DNA from: an uncultured Veillonella sp.
GTDB taxonomy: Bacteria > Bacillota > Negativicutes > Veillonellales > Veillonellaceae
Reading direction: 5' to 3'
Assembly: GCF_905209685.1 (NCBI RefSeq)
Contig: NZ_CAJLUB010000010.1
Location: 1-31,026, forward strand
DNA length: 31,026 nucleotides
The notes beneath the pieces are model-generated. The model saw only the letters and a list, made by a program, of their open reading frames with translations. It made no database searches and was not told the origin of the DNA. Positions 22,719-30,990 of this stretch are shown here, piece by piece. Within the stretch, counting starts at the first letter, position 1, and each line of letters opens with the position of its first letter. Position numbers and translations under genes: made by a program.

Positions 22719-23525
22719 ATGACAGAAGAACAATATATAACGGCGCTGACCAATAATCCACATGGAATTAGGAATATTCCTAATCCTACAGAAGCAATGC
22801 AACTTACCTGCGTAGCTCAAAATGGCATGTTGTTGCAATATATTAAAGAACCTACTAGAAAGGTTATTGAAACGGCGCTTTCACAATCACCACGAGCCAT
22901 ACAATTCGTGGAAAATCCTACAGAGGATTTATTACAGTCATTGGTAGAAAAGGACTGGGCTGTTTTAGAATATATCGATAATCCATCTGATACGATTGTT
23001 CAGCAAGCACTCGCTCAATCTGGATGGTCCATACGCTACATCGCTAATCCATCAGAAGCACTGCAGTTGGAAGCCGTAAAGGCCAACTATGATGCATTGC
23101 AATATATTAAGGAGCCCAGCGAATCCGTACAATTGCAAGCAGTTAAAGAAAATTACTTGGCCTTGCGTTATATTGATGAGCCTAGCGTAGCGGTTCTAGA
23201 AGCAGCAGTAAAACAAGATCCACAGGCAATGCGACAAATCACAAAGCTTACTAAAGATTTGGCATTACACCTATTCAGTGTAAGTGCTGCTACACTAGGA
23301 TATATACCAAATAATTTAGGCGTCACTGTAGACGAAATTAAATCAATCATTATTAGCGCTATCACTAGTGATACAGTTGATGAGGACTATATTCGTGAAT
23401 TGATTAACAATAAAGCTATCGGAGGTCGTCAATCTAAATGGCCTATCGATCTATTGTCACTCATAGATGCTTATGGAACTCGAGCTGTTAAGAAAATTGC
23501 AGTTAGTGAATATTTGAAATATTAG
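22719..23525 (+). CDS. Protein of nine tandem 22-residue helical repeats (DUF4116-like)
   Basis: A 268-aa protein. Residues 2-199 consist of nine consecutive 22-residue units with no gaps. The units end in NP, EP or a variant, and share the pattern S/T-E-x3-x-x-A-V/L-x2-x4-A-L/I-x-Y/F-I/V-x-N/E-P. An example is SESVQLQAVKENYLALRYIDEP (in part). The last two are degenerate. The spacing and the AVKxNxxALxYI core resemble DUF4116-type alpha-helical repeats. The C-terminal 70 residues are non-repetitive and probably helical. I chose the ATG at 22719 with GAAGG 5 bp upstream; an ATG at 22707 has no ribosome site. It starts a three-gene set with a MoxR ATPase and a VWA protein, so it may be an adaptor or target. 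No function can be assigned. Confidence 0.78.
   Translation: MTEEQYITALTNNPHGIRNIPNPTEAMQLTCVAQNGMLLQYIKEPTRKVIETALSQSPRAIQFVENPTEDLLQSLVEKDWAVLEYIDNPSDTIVQQALAQSGWSIRYIANPSEALQLEAVKANYDALQYIKEPSESVQLQAVKENYLALRYIDEPSVAVLEAAVKQDPQAMRQITKLTKDLALHLFSVSAATLGYIPNNLGVTVDEIKSIIISAITSDTVDEDYIRELINNKAIGGRQSKWPIDLLSLIDAYGTRAVKKIAVSEYLKY
22722..23315 (+). repeat. Nine 66-bp coding repeats
   Basis: In-frame repeats of 66 bp encode the 22-residue units. They are diverged at DNA level, so the array is old and not a recent expansion; units six and seven are the most alike. Confidence 0.75.
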
Positions 23526-23537
23526 AACGGAGATACA

Positions 23538-24638
23538 ATGAACTTTATAGATACAATGGCAAGCGTAGAGTTAGTGCTTGCTGCGAATCAAGTACCTTTG
23601 CTCGTGGGTGAAACGGGGATTGGTAAAACATCTCTTGCAGCGCGTGTAGCCGCTGAGCACGACTGGGAATTGGTAACAATCGATGGTAACCTCTTAAAAG
23701 AAGGTGAAATTGGTGGTTTACCAACTGTAGAATCTGTAACACATACAGATGGTCATGGTAATACGCATTCCGTAAAGACTACAGTGTATGCTGTGCATCA
23801 TACATTGGAACATGTGGCACAAGCTGTAGATAAAGGGCGCCAAGTATTGCTGTTTATTGACGAAATTAACCGTGCAGAACATGCGGTGCAACAAGAGTTA
23901 ATGAACCTTATTTTGAATCGTGAAATTAATGGCTTTTCTTTAAGCGACCAAGTGCGTATTATCGCCGCTATGAACCCTGAGGATTCTTTTGACTACCAAA
24001 CAATTGATATGGACCCGGCACAACAAAACCGTTTTGTCTGGCTCTATATGAATGCTGATTACATGCAATGGATTGACTGGGCTATCGGTGCGGGGATTGA
24101 AGAAAAGGTTATCGAATTTATTTCTTCCTATCCAGAATACTTAAATCAACGTCATGAGGATGACATTGATGCTACACCACGTTCCTTTGAACGTGTATCT
24201 GGGTTATATACAATTTATAAAAATCAAGAAGGCTTAGCATATAGTCGCGAAGTATTCATGAATGTTATCCGCGGTAACGTGGGTAAACTCATTGCGGAGG
24301 CTTTCGTAAACTTTGTTGAGTCCGATCAAGAGCCACTTATTACCTTTGATGATGTATTGGCGGCGGTTCAAAAACCAGGTGCTATTATGTCTATGGCTGA
24401 ACAGGTTAAAGGTGAAAGCCCAACTCGTTTATATGTAGCAGCTAAAAATATGTTGCATCGTTTAAATCGAAACAGTAATGCCGAAGAAGTTCATCACTTC
24501 ATTGAATTCCTTACATTATATCCAGGTGATTTACGCGTAGCAGTTATGAAAGACTTGCGTAACACTTACGAACGTGTTTACGCCTATGCCATTGAAGATG
24601 ATTTATTCGTAGATACTTTCTTTGAAGCACAAAAGTAA
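23538..24638 (+). CDS. MoxR-type AAA+ ATPase
   Basis: A 366-aa cytoplasmic AAA+ ATPase. Walker A is GETGIGKT (about residues 22-29), Walker B is LLFIDEIN (about 108-115), and the sensor 1 region is IIAAMNPED (about 145-153). The substrate-binding ring interior and second region have QQNRFVWLYM and ATPRSFERVSGLY, as in MoxR/RavA-like proteins. MoxR ATPases act with VWA-domain proteins to remodel or mature other proteins. The matching VWA partner is encoded next, and the repeat protein ends 12 bp upstream. The C-terminal 110 residues are helical. Client unknown. Confidence 0.9.
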   Translation: MNFIDTMASVELVLAANQVPLLVGETGIGKTSLAARVAAEHDWELVTIDGNLLKEGEIGGLPTVESVTHTDGHGNTHSVKTTVYAVHHTLEHVAQAVDKGRQVLLFIDEINRAEHAVQQELMNLILNREINGFSLSDQVRIIAAMNPEDSFDYQTIDMDPAQQNRFVWLYMNADYMQWIDWAIGAGIEEKVIEFISSYPEYLNQRHEDDIDATPRSFERVSGLYTIYKNQEGLAYSREVFMNVIRGNVGKLIAEAFVNFVESDQEPLITFDDVLAAVQKPGAIMSMAEQVKGESPTRLYVAAKNMLHRLNRNSNAEEVHHFIEFLTLYPGDLRVAVMKDLRNTYERVYAYAIEDDLFVDTFFEAQK

Positions 24639-24731
24639 GTCTATTTAGCTAGGTAATAACAGTTTTACCTAATAATGTATGTATAACACAAGGTAATTAA
24701 TATATAGTTTAAAAAAGAAAAAGGAGGTGGA

Positions 24732-26378
24732 ATGATGCAACGAAATTTAGATAAGGACGATATTCGCGACGCCTCTGATTTACTCACTCATATAGATGGG
24801 TGGGAAAAAACAGGGTCCTATGATGAAAAGGCCATCGTGGCTCTTGATCGTTGGCATGCAAAGCGAGAGCGCATTCATCGTGAGGCAGAAGCCTTATATA
24901 CGCAAATCTATGCCGCTTACGAAGCTTATGTAGATAGTTATGAAGCGCAACATCATAGCATGGAACCACAACGCATAGCAGCAGATATGATGAATCACAA
25001 TATGTCAGATAGTCATATAGGGACCATAGGACGTGCCCTAGATGAGCTGCAGGTAGAAGGCTCAGACCTTGCTGTTATGCAACAAGCTGTCATGACACCT
25101 GCTTATGAGCAACGGTTGTGGAATATTCTACATGATGTGAATAGCTTGTTACTTGAAGAAGACCAATTCTTTGGCTATTTCTATTTGCAAATGGCCCATC
25201 GCATTCGTTTTGACATGACCAGTGCCTTTGGCATTAACCTAAAACAAGGTGGCTATGTATTATACGTCAATCCGTTCATCTTACTACGACAACCGCCAGA
25301 TGTAATGAAGGATGGTATTAAACGTGAAATTCTTCATATCATTTCCGCCCATTTGATGCGGGTAAAAGCATTGAGCCAAAGCTTCAATAAAACGGCTGTA
25401 CATATGGCGATGGATATGGTAGTAAACGACTATTTAGAACATGTTGATCGTGATGCGGTTACTGTAGCCAATGTAAATGAACGTTTTGGCTTGATGCTTA
25501 AACGATTCCGCACCATTGAGTACTATGCGAAAGCCATCGATAAGGCGATGAAGGAAAAACCTGAACTTTTTTTGCCTGTAGATAACTCTGATACGGCAGT
25601 AGCTATGGAGTTTGATCCTCAAACGAGTCATGATATTTGGGATGAATCCGATTCCATTGATACAGATACGATGGACCAAATTACAGAACGTTATATCAAT
25701 GAGGCCTCAAAAGGGGACATGGAAGGGTATGTTAAAAGTCTTATCGATACATTCCAAAAGACACGTCGTGCTCTGCCATGGTATTTTTATCTTAAAAAGC
25801 TGATGGGCAAGGTCGCTAGTGGGTACAAAAAAACGACGATGCGTCGCAATCGTCGTCAGCCTGAACGATTGGAATTATCTGGTACCTTGCGTCAACATAA
25901 GGCAAATGTATGGGTGGCTCTTGATATGAGTGGTAGTATTACAGATGCAGAGTTTACGAATGCATTAGAACAAGTACTGCAAATTGTACATGCCTATAAT
26001 CATCGTATTACTGTTGTAGAATGTGATAATGAGGTGCGCCGTACGTATACGATGGAATCTGTAAAAGATGTAAAGCCTCGCCTTGATGTACGCGGTGCTA
26101 CAGCATTTTCTCCAGTGTTTGCATTAGCTAATCAGAATCGTGTAGATTTGCTAGTATACTTCACGGATGGCAAAGGAGAGGAGCGTCTGCGTGAAACTCC
26201 TAGGGGCTATAAGGTTTTGTGGGTCCTTACCGGTGAAAACCCTCAATTATCTTTGCATAATCCATACGGTATGGTTCGCGAGCTAGGCTATGTAGGTGTG
26301 GATGAAACACAGGATATAGACGAATTTGTACGCATGTCCAATCGTGGGGGCTTCTCCATGGCAAACCAAGAGATATAG
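24732..26378 (+). CDS. DUF2201-type putative metallopeptidase / VWA-domain protein
   Basis: A 548-aa cytoplasmic protein. The N-terminal 130 residues are helical. The middle (about 140-225) matches the DUF2201 putative metallopeptidase domain, but the helix reads KREILHIISAH, so the expected HExxH is RExxH (R198, E199, H202), with a His at 207. The C-terminal VWA domain (about 390-540) has the MIDAS set: DMSGS, the later Thr in RGATAF, and the Asp in YFTDGKGE, so metal-dependent partner binding looks intact. Between them is a Lys/Arg-rich segment. It is the partner of the upstream MoxR ATPase, 93 bp away. AGGAGGT lies 3 bp before ATG 24732 and 6 bp before a second ATG at 24735; the latter is perhaps used. 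Confidence 0.88.
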   Translation: MMQRNLDKDDIRDASDLLTHIDGWEKTGSYDEKAIVALDRWHAKRERIHREAEALYTQIYAAYEAYVDSYEAQHHSMEPQRIAADMMNHNMSDSHIGTIGRALDELQVEGSDLAVMQQAVMTPAYEQRLWNILHDVNSLLLEEDQFFGYFYLQMAHRIRFDMTSAFGINLKQGGYVLYVNPFILLRQPPDVMKDGIKREILHIISAHLMRVKALSQSFNKTAVHMAMDMVVNDYLEHVDRDAVTVANVNERFGLMLKRFRTIEYYAKAIDKAMKEKPELFLPVDNSDTAVAMEFDPQTSHDIWDESDSIDTDTMDQITERYINEASKGDMEGYVKSLIDTFQKTRRALPWYFYLKKLMGKVASGYKKTTMRRNRRQPERLELSGTLRQHKANVWVALDMSGSITDAEFTNALEQVLQIVHAYNHRITVVECDNEVRRTYTMESVKDVKPRLDVRGATAFSPVFALANQNRVDLLVYFTDGKGEERLRETPRGYKVLWVLTGENPQLSLHNPYGMVRELGYVGVDETQDIDEFVRMSNRGGFSMANQEI

Positions 26379-26446
26379 ACCTTATTTTCGATATGAATAT
26401 GGATATATCTTGGATTTGTAATAGGGCTTGTCTGTAAAAGAATATA

Positions 26447-26482
26447 AAAAATGACGCAATTCATTGGAATTGCGTCATTTCT
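26447..26482. terminator. Bidirectional terminator between convergent genes
   Basis: AAATGACGCAATTC pairs perfectly with GAATTGCGTCATTT across an ATTG loop. An A-run on the left and T-rich run on the right let it work for both the VWA gene (plus) and the UPF0173 gene (minus). Confidence 0.9.
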
Positions 26483-26504
26483 ATGTAATCAAAATTCTAT
26501 TACA

Positions 26505-27182
26505 TTAGCTATTAAGTTCGATAGAAGAACCTGGATCGATGATAAGTGCTGTTTGGTTGTATTTACCTTCTACTAAGCTTGTAAATACGCCTGGTTCACG
26601 GTCGATTACAGGCCATGTTTTGTAGTGAATTGGAATGGAGATACGAGCTTTTACATAAGAAGCGGCTAGGGCAGCATCTTCAACGCCCATTGTGAAGTTA
26701 TCACCGATAGGGAGCAAAGCATAGTCGATATCGCCAAAGCGATTTAATAATTTCATATCGCTAAAGAGTGCTGTATCACCTGCGAAGTATACAATATCTC
26801 CGTAGAAATCTACGATACAACCCGCTGCATGACCGCCAGGAATACCAGCACCATGGAAGGCTGGTACTATGCGAACAGAACCGAATTCAAAGTCAAATTT
26901 ACCGCCTAAATGCATAGCATGAGTGCGGCAACCAGCAGCGGCTGCTTTACCGGCTACCTCAGCTGTAGAGATAACGAGTGCATCATTTGCTTTAGCGATG
27001 AATTCTGTATCGCCATAATGGTCGTCGTGACCGTGGCTAACAAAGATATATTGGCATTTAATATCTTCTTTTTTAGCTTTGTCCCATGTATTACCAGTTA
27101 AGAATGGGTCGAAAATCATGGATACATCACCGCGTGTGAGCATAAAGCAAGCGTGACCAAAATAAGTTAGTTTTGTTTTCAT
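26505..27182 (-). CDS. UPF0173 metal-dependent hydrolase (metallo-beta-lactamase fold)
   Basis: A 225-aa cytoplasmic protein of the MBL superfamily, UPF0173 group. Visible features: start KLTYFGHACF, metal motif HGHDDH (about 53-58), GxxHGAGIPGGHAAGCIV, the Asp in YFAGDTALF that bridges the metals, and the final His in IPIHYKTWP. The family is widespread but its substrate is unknown. I placed the start at ATG 27182, about ten bases after AAGGAAGG; an upstream in-frame ATG at 27206 has no ribosome site. It is a single gene, divergent from moaC. Confidence 0.92.
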   Translation of the reverse strand: MKTKLTYFGHACFMLTRGDVSMIFDPFLTGNTWDKAKKEDIKCQYIFVSHGHDDHYGDTEFIAKANDALVISTAEVAGKAAAAGCRTHAMHLGGKFDFEFGSVRIVPAFHGAGIPGGHAAGCIVDFYGDIVYFAGDTALFSDMKLLNRFGDIDYALLPIGDNFTMGVEDAALAASYVKARISIPIHYKTWPVIDREPGVFTSLVEGKYNQTALIIDPGSSIELNS

Positions 27183-27290
27183 AGGAACACTTCCTTCCTT
27201 ATACATATAAATCTTAATTCTATTGTATAATATAATAAATGAAAATAAAACTATTGATGATAATTTATGCAGAATTAGTAAGGATATATT

Positions 27291-27803
27291 ATGGATTTAA
27301 CACATTTTGACCAAGATGGCAACGCTTGGATGGTAGATGTATCCGATAAGGATATTACCTCTCGTACAGCCGTCGCAGAAGGGTTCATTGCTATCAATGA
27401 CTCCATTTATGAGCGCATTGCTGCAGGCACTATGAAAAAGGGCGATGTTCTTAGTGTAGCGCAACTAGCCGCTATTATGGGGGCTAAGCAAACGAGTAAT
27501 TTAATTCCTCTATGCCATCCATTGGCACTCACAAAGGTTGAGGTGCATTGCACTTTAGTAGATGGTGAAAGCCCTGCTTGCACCGATGAAAACCATAATA
27601 AGGCTGTTAAGGTTCGTGCTACCGTTAAAACGACGGGAAAAACTGGCGTTGAAATGGAAGCCCTTACAGCTGTTCAAGTGGGATTACTCACTGTATACGA
27701 TATGTGTAAGGCTATCGATAAAGGCATGATTATGGGCCCTACTTATCTCGTAGAAAAAGAAGGCGGTAAAAGTGGACATTTTGTGCGTTCCTTTGTAGAA
27801 TAA
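27291..27803 (+). CDS. moaC: Cyclic pyranopterin monophosphate synthase MoaC
   Basis: A 170-aa MoaC, the second enzyme of molybdenum cofactor synthesis, which converts the MoaA product to cyclic pyranopterin monophosphate. The signatures are all present: [18 protein letters not shown] (about 14-31), [14 protein letters not shown] (about 71-84), [21 protein letters not shown] (in part, about 123-143) and the C-terminal GGKSGHF. Length is normal. No other moa/moe gene lies in the window. AAGG precedes the ATG. TATAAT-like sequence lies at 27226-27231 in the divergent spacer. Confidence 0.95.
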   Translation: MDLTHFDQDGNAWMVDVSDKDITSRTAVAEGFIAINDSIYERIAAGTMKKGDVLSVAQLAAIMGAKQTSNLIPLCHPLALTKVEVHCTLVDGESPACTDENHNKAVKVRATVKTTGKTGVEMEALTAVQVGLLTVYDMCKAIDKGMIMGPTYLVEKEGGKSGHFVRSFVE

Positions 27804-27831
27804 TATAGATATAAAGAATAGGGGAACGAAA

Positions 27832-28317
27832 ATGGAAATAGTACTTTATGAGCCAGAAATCCCTGGCAATACAGGAAATATAGCGCGTTTATGCGCCGCT
27901 AATCACATGACCTTGCACCTTATCAAACCACTGGGTTTTTCTATCGATGATAAGCACGTGAAACGAGCTGGTCTCGATTATTGGCATTTGGTAGATGTAC
28001 AGGTACATGAAAATATTCAAGAGTTATATGCGAAATATCCTGATCGCAGATATTTCTACGCTACTACAAAAGCAAAGCATACCCACTCTGAGGTAAAGTA
28101 TGAAATCGGGGATATGCTCGTATTTGGCCCTGAATCAAGAGGCTTGCCTGAAAGTTTATTAGAAGGTGTTGAAGAAACATGTATTCGCATACCAATGGTA
28201 GATGAGGCGCGTTCTTTAAACTTATCTAATGCAGTAGCCATTATTGCGTATGAAGCTATGCGCCAACTTGATTATCCAGATCTTAAAGCCGAAGGCAACT
28301 GGATTCAACCTAAATAA
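27832..28317 (+). CDS. trmL: tRNA (cytidine(34)-2'-O)-methyltransferase TrmL
   Basis: A 161-aa SPOUT-class methyltransferase. The three SPOUT motifs are clear: EIPGNTGNIARLCAA (about 9-23), LVFGPESRGLPESLL (about 95-109) and IRIPMVDEARSLNLSNAVAI (about 117-136), which makes the trefoil-knot SAM site. It methylates the wobble position of certain leucine tRNAs. The length matches TrmL rather than the longer TrmH/RlmB. It lies 28 bp after moaC with AGGGGA before the ATG. Confidence 0.94.
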   Translation: MEIVLYEPEIPGNTGNIARLCAANHMTLHLIKPLGFSIDDKHVKRAGLDYWHLVDVQVHENIQELYAKYPDRRYFYATTKAKHTHSEVKYEIGDMLVFGPESRGLPESLLEGVEETCIRIPMVDEARSLNLSNAVAIIAYEAMRQLDYPDLKAEGNWIQPK

Positions 28318-28421
28318 ATATACTTTCACCATTGAGATATATACAATAAATATGTGTTAGAAATCCTACCCAATCTACATGAGAGGTAGTATTTTGACAG
28401 GTGTTGTTAGAGGAGGATATT

Positions 28422-28790
28422 ATGAACTACGATAAAGCTCATGATTTAGCTCACGCTATGCGTGAATCCGAAGAGTACAAAGAGTTAATGGCAGCTCAAG
28501 ATGCTTTGAAAGCTGATGCAGTAGCAGCGGCGTTGGTACGCACATTTATGGCACAACAAATGCAATGGGAATACGCAAAGTTGTCTGGTGCACCAGAAGC
28601 TGATGAATTGCAAAAGAAACAAGAGGAATTGATGCCTCAAATTCAAGAAAATGCTGCAGCGGCTGCTTATTTACAAGCACAAATGCGTTGGAGCCAAATC
28701 TCTAATGATATTTATAAAATCATTAGCGAACCAATCACTGAGGGGATGAAAGTGTTAGATCATGGCGAACAACAACAACCAAAACATTAA
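28422..28790 (+). CDS. YlbF/YmcA-family protein
   Basis: A 122-aa, wholly helical and acidic protein of the YlbF/YmcA (DUF964) family. The start MNYDKAHDLAHAMRESEEYKELM (in part) matches the family's opening helix, which contains the characteristic AxxxxxSxExxxL pattern. In Bacillus, YlbF forms a complex with YmcA and YaaT that guides RNase Y processing; whether this copy does so is unknown. GAGGAGG lies 6 bp before ATG 28422; a GTG-start frame at 28401 includes that site and is unlikely. Its end overlaps murB by 29 bases. Confidence 0.85.
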   Translation: MNYDKAHDLAHAMRESEEYKELMAAQDALKADAVAAALVRTFMAQQMQWEYAKLSGAPEADELQKKQEELMPQIQENAAAAAYLQAQMRWSQISNDIYKIISEPITEGMKVLDHGEQQQPKH

Positions 28791-29694
28791 GGCCTTAAAA
28801 GAAGCCTTATTAGAGAAATTACCTAGTACACGTGTACGAGAACAGGAACTGCTTTGTCATCATACGACATTTAAAATTGGTGGTCCTGCTGATTTATTTA
28901 TTGAACCTACAACGATGGATGAGTTGAGCTTTACGCTACGCAAGATTCACGAATTACAAGTGCCTGTAACTATTATTGGTTGCGGCTCCAATATTTTGGT
29001 GAAGGATGGTGGTATTCGCGGTGCTGTCGTATCGGTTCGACATATGACACAAATCATGGATTGCAATGATAATGTGTTATGCATTGGTTCTGGGTATATG
29101 TTAAAAGATGCGTCTGAATTTGCCTGGGAAAATGGTCTCTCTGGCCTTGAGTTTGCCATTGGTATTCCAGGAACATTGGGCGGTGCTGTATTTATGAATG
29201 CAGGGGCTTATGACGGGGAAATGAGCCATGTGGTCACTTCAGTACTAGCTGTAGACTTCGAGGGCAATATTAAGGAGTACGATGCATCTCACTTAGATTT
29301 TGGATATCGTCATAGCGTATTCCACGATAATCATGAGGTTATTGGAGAGGTTATTATGACGTTACAACCTGGTGATAAGGATGCTATTAAGGCTCGCATG
29401 GATGAGCTCACAGAAAAGCGCGAATCTAAACAACCTTTAGAGTATGCTAGCGCGGGTTCAACCTTTAAGCGCCCACCAGGGTATTTTGCAGGTACTTTGA
29501 TTGAACAAACAGGTCTTAAAGGGTTATCTGTTGGTGACGCACAAGTATCTCATAAGCATGCTGGTTTTGTTATCAATACTGGCAATGCTAAAGCTAAAGA
29601 TGTACTTGATCTTATTAAAGAGGTACAAAAACGCGTATATGATCAACATGGTGTACATCTGGAGCCAGAAGTACGTATGATTGGTGAAGATTAA
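28762..29694 (+). CDS. murB: UDP-N-acetylenolpyruvoylglucosamine reductase MurB
   Basis: A 310-aa FAD enzyme that reduces UDP-GlcNAc-enolpyruvate to UDP-MurNAc with NADPH in peptidoglycan synthesis. FAD-binding motifs are TTFKIGGPADLF (about residues 34-45), VTIIGCGSNILVKDGGIRG (about 71-89) and GIPGTLGGAVFMNAGAYDGE. The catalytic Ser is in YASAGSTFKRP (type II form, lacking the extra loop of E. coli MurB) and the Glu in LEPEVRMIGE. It overlaps the end of the ylbF-family gene by 29 bases, so translational coupling is likely; the nearest ribosome-like site is about 12 bp before the ATG. Confidence 0.95.
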   Translation: MANNNNQNIKALKEALLEKLPSTRVREQELLCHHTTFKIGGPADLFIEPTTMDELSFTLRKIHELQVPVTIIGCGSNILVKDGGIRGAVVSVRHMTQIMDCNDNVLCIGSGYMLKDASEFAWENGLSGLEFAIGIPGTLGGAVFMNAGAYDGEMSHVVTSVLAVDFEGNIKEYDASHLDFGYRHSVFHDNHEVIGEVIMTLQPGDKDAIKARMDELTEKRESKQPLEYASAGSTFKRPPGYFAGTLIEQTGLKGLSVGDAQVSHKHAGFVINTGNAKAKDVLDLIKEVQKRVYDQHGVHLEPEVRMIGED

Positions 29695-29714
29695 TACAAA
29701 CTAAATATTAATAC

Positions 29715-29773
29715 AAGATTTCTTATGTATCATTACTTTTTTGGAGAATGAACTCATAAGAAATCTTTTTTTA
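29715..29773 (+). terminator. Rho-independent terminator after murB
   Basis: AAGATTTCTTATG pairs perfectly with CATAAGAAATCTT over 13 bp, with a 27-nt loop, then a run of seven T. The loop is longer than usual for a terminator. Confidence 0.85.
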
Positions 29774-29830
29774 TAGTCTGTAAAAGAGTATGATAACTAT
29801 ATGGTTAATCAATGTTTAGGAGGCGATGAT

Positions 29831-30796
29831 ATGAATACTTTATTGGCACAAGAGATTCATGATAAAGCACTAGCATGTGGCTATGATAGTTGTGGTATAG
29901 TGCCTCTTGATGCACTTGATTTTTATAAAGACCGGTTGACGAAGCGTTTAGAAGATGTACCTGAAAGTGAAGATGTATATGCTCATAGTAAAGACTTTCT
30001 AGCATTAAAAAATAATTATCCTTGGGCACAATCCATTGTAGTTTGTACCGAGTATTTTGGAAATTATAAGTTTCCTGCTTCGCTACAGAATCGATATGCA
30101 AAAGGATTACTATTATCTTTAAGTAATATTCCTGATGGTGTTGAATTTAAACGGAGACAATCTTTTGAGACATGGTTACAGAGTCAAAATATTCAATATA
30201 TTGGTGGTGAAACTGCAAAGCCAGCTGGTGTTGTCCCTCTGCGTCCTGCTTCTGTAGCCGCGGGCCTTGGAATTTATAGAAAAAATAATTTCTTTTATGG
30301 TCCTAAAGGTTCTAATTATGAATTGGTAGCCTATTTAATAGATAAGTCTTGTGAATATATTCATGATACGGATATTCCTCCGTGCCCAGATTCTTGTAAC
30401 TTATGTCAGCAAGGTTGTAAGACAAAATCTTTATCTGCACCATTTACGATGAATCCAATAACATGTGTTTCTTTTATCAATACCTTTGGTAATGGTAATT
30501 TGCCAGAAGGTGTGACAGAGGATATGTTGGAAGAGTGGATTATAGGTTGTGATAATTGCCAAGACTCGTGCCCATTTAATAAGAATCATGATTGGAGCAT
30601 CGGAAAAGACTATCCTGGACTTGATGAATTGGAGCCTATACTACAGCCAGAATTTATTTTGAAAGCCTCTGATGAAGAGATTATAGAACAAATGATTCCT
30701 AAATTCTGTTTTCATTTAACGAATGAACAAATTCCATTGTTGCGTAAATCTGTTAGGCGGGCTATAGAATACAAAAATAGGTGGCAAAAACAATGA
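29831..30796 (+). CDS. QueG-like double [4Fe-4S] protein
   Basis: A 321-aa cytoplasmic protein related to epoxyqueuosine reductase QueG. The family core PLRPASVAAGLGIYRKNNFF (about 138-157) matches QueG's RxxAxxAGLGxxGKNxxL region but with changes (IYRKNN for WIGKNT). Two ferredoxin-type clusters follow: CPDSCNLCQQGCK, spaced C-x3-C-x2-C-x3-C, and CDNCQDSCPFNK. The first lacks the Pro that usually follows the fourth Cys. QueG is about 380 aa, so this is shorter. It may be a paralogue with another electron-transfer role; I do not assign queuosine synthesis. ATG 29831 follows AGGAGG by about 6 bp, making an upstream in-frame start at 29801 unlikely. Confidence 0.72.
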   Translation: MNTLLAQEIHDKALACGYDSCGIVPLDALDFYKDRLTKRLEDVPESEDVYAHSKDFLALKNNYPWAQSIVVCTEYFGNYKFPASLQNRYAKGLLLSLSNIPDGVEFKRRQSFETWLQSQNIQYIGGETAKPAGVVPLRPASVAAGLGIYRKNNFFYGPKGSNYELVAYLIDKSCEYIHDTDIPPCPDSCNLCQQGCKTKSLSAPFTMNPITCVSFINTFGNGNLPEGVTEDMLEEWIIGCDNCQDSCPFNKNHDWSIGKDYPGLDELEPILQPEFILKASDEEIIEQMIPKFCFHLTNEQIPLLRKSVRRAIEYKNRWQKQ

Positions 30797-30812
30797 TTGG
30801 TCTATAAGATGA

Positions 30813-30877
30813 GTCAAAAGTATAATCAAATGTAGAAATTGCCATGATTAGAAATCCTGTACTTCTTTGACTTTTTT
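30813..30877 (+). terminator. Possible imperfect terminator after the QueG-like gene
   Basis: AGTCAAA at 30812-30818 and TTTGACT at 30866-30872 pair, with partial extension inward and a run of six T after. The stem is imperfect and the loop long. The T-run also forms part of the typA promoter spacer. Confidence 0.45.
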
Positions 30878-30896
30878 CTATAGACTACGTTATAAT
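30867..30896 (+). promoter_or_regulatory. Promoter of typA/bipA
   Basis: TTGACT at 30867-30872 and TATAAT at 30891-30896 with an 18-bp spacer form a near-consensus vegetative promoter, implying a leader of about 88 nt before the ATG at 30991. Confidence 0.8.
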
Positions 30897-30990
30897 TAAC
30901 TGTTGCCAATTTTGGGAATATACCTACATAGTGACTTTCACAAGTCCTATGTGATATAGAATATACTGAAAGAATTAAAGGGAGGATCTT

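Noticed and set aside
22722..23315. Regular 66-bp periodicity considered as a CRISPR or intergenic repeat array
   Set aside because: The period is in frame within one open reading frame, DNA copies are diverged and there are no identical repeats with unique spacers.
24650..24671. TAGGTAA/TTACCTA hairpin between the MoxR and VWA genes as a terminator
   Set aside because: The stem is short and no T-run follows; the two genes are probably co-transcribed.
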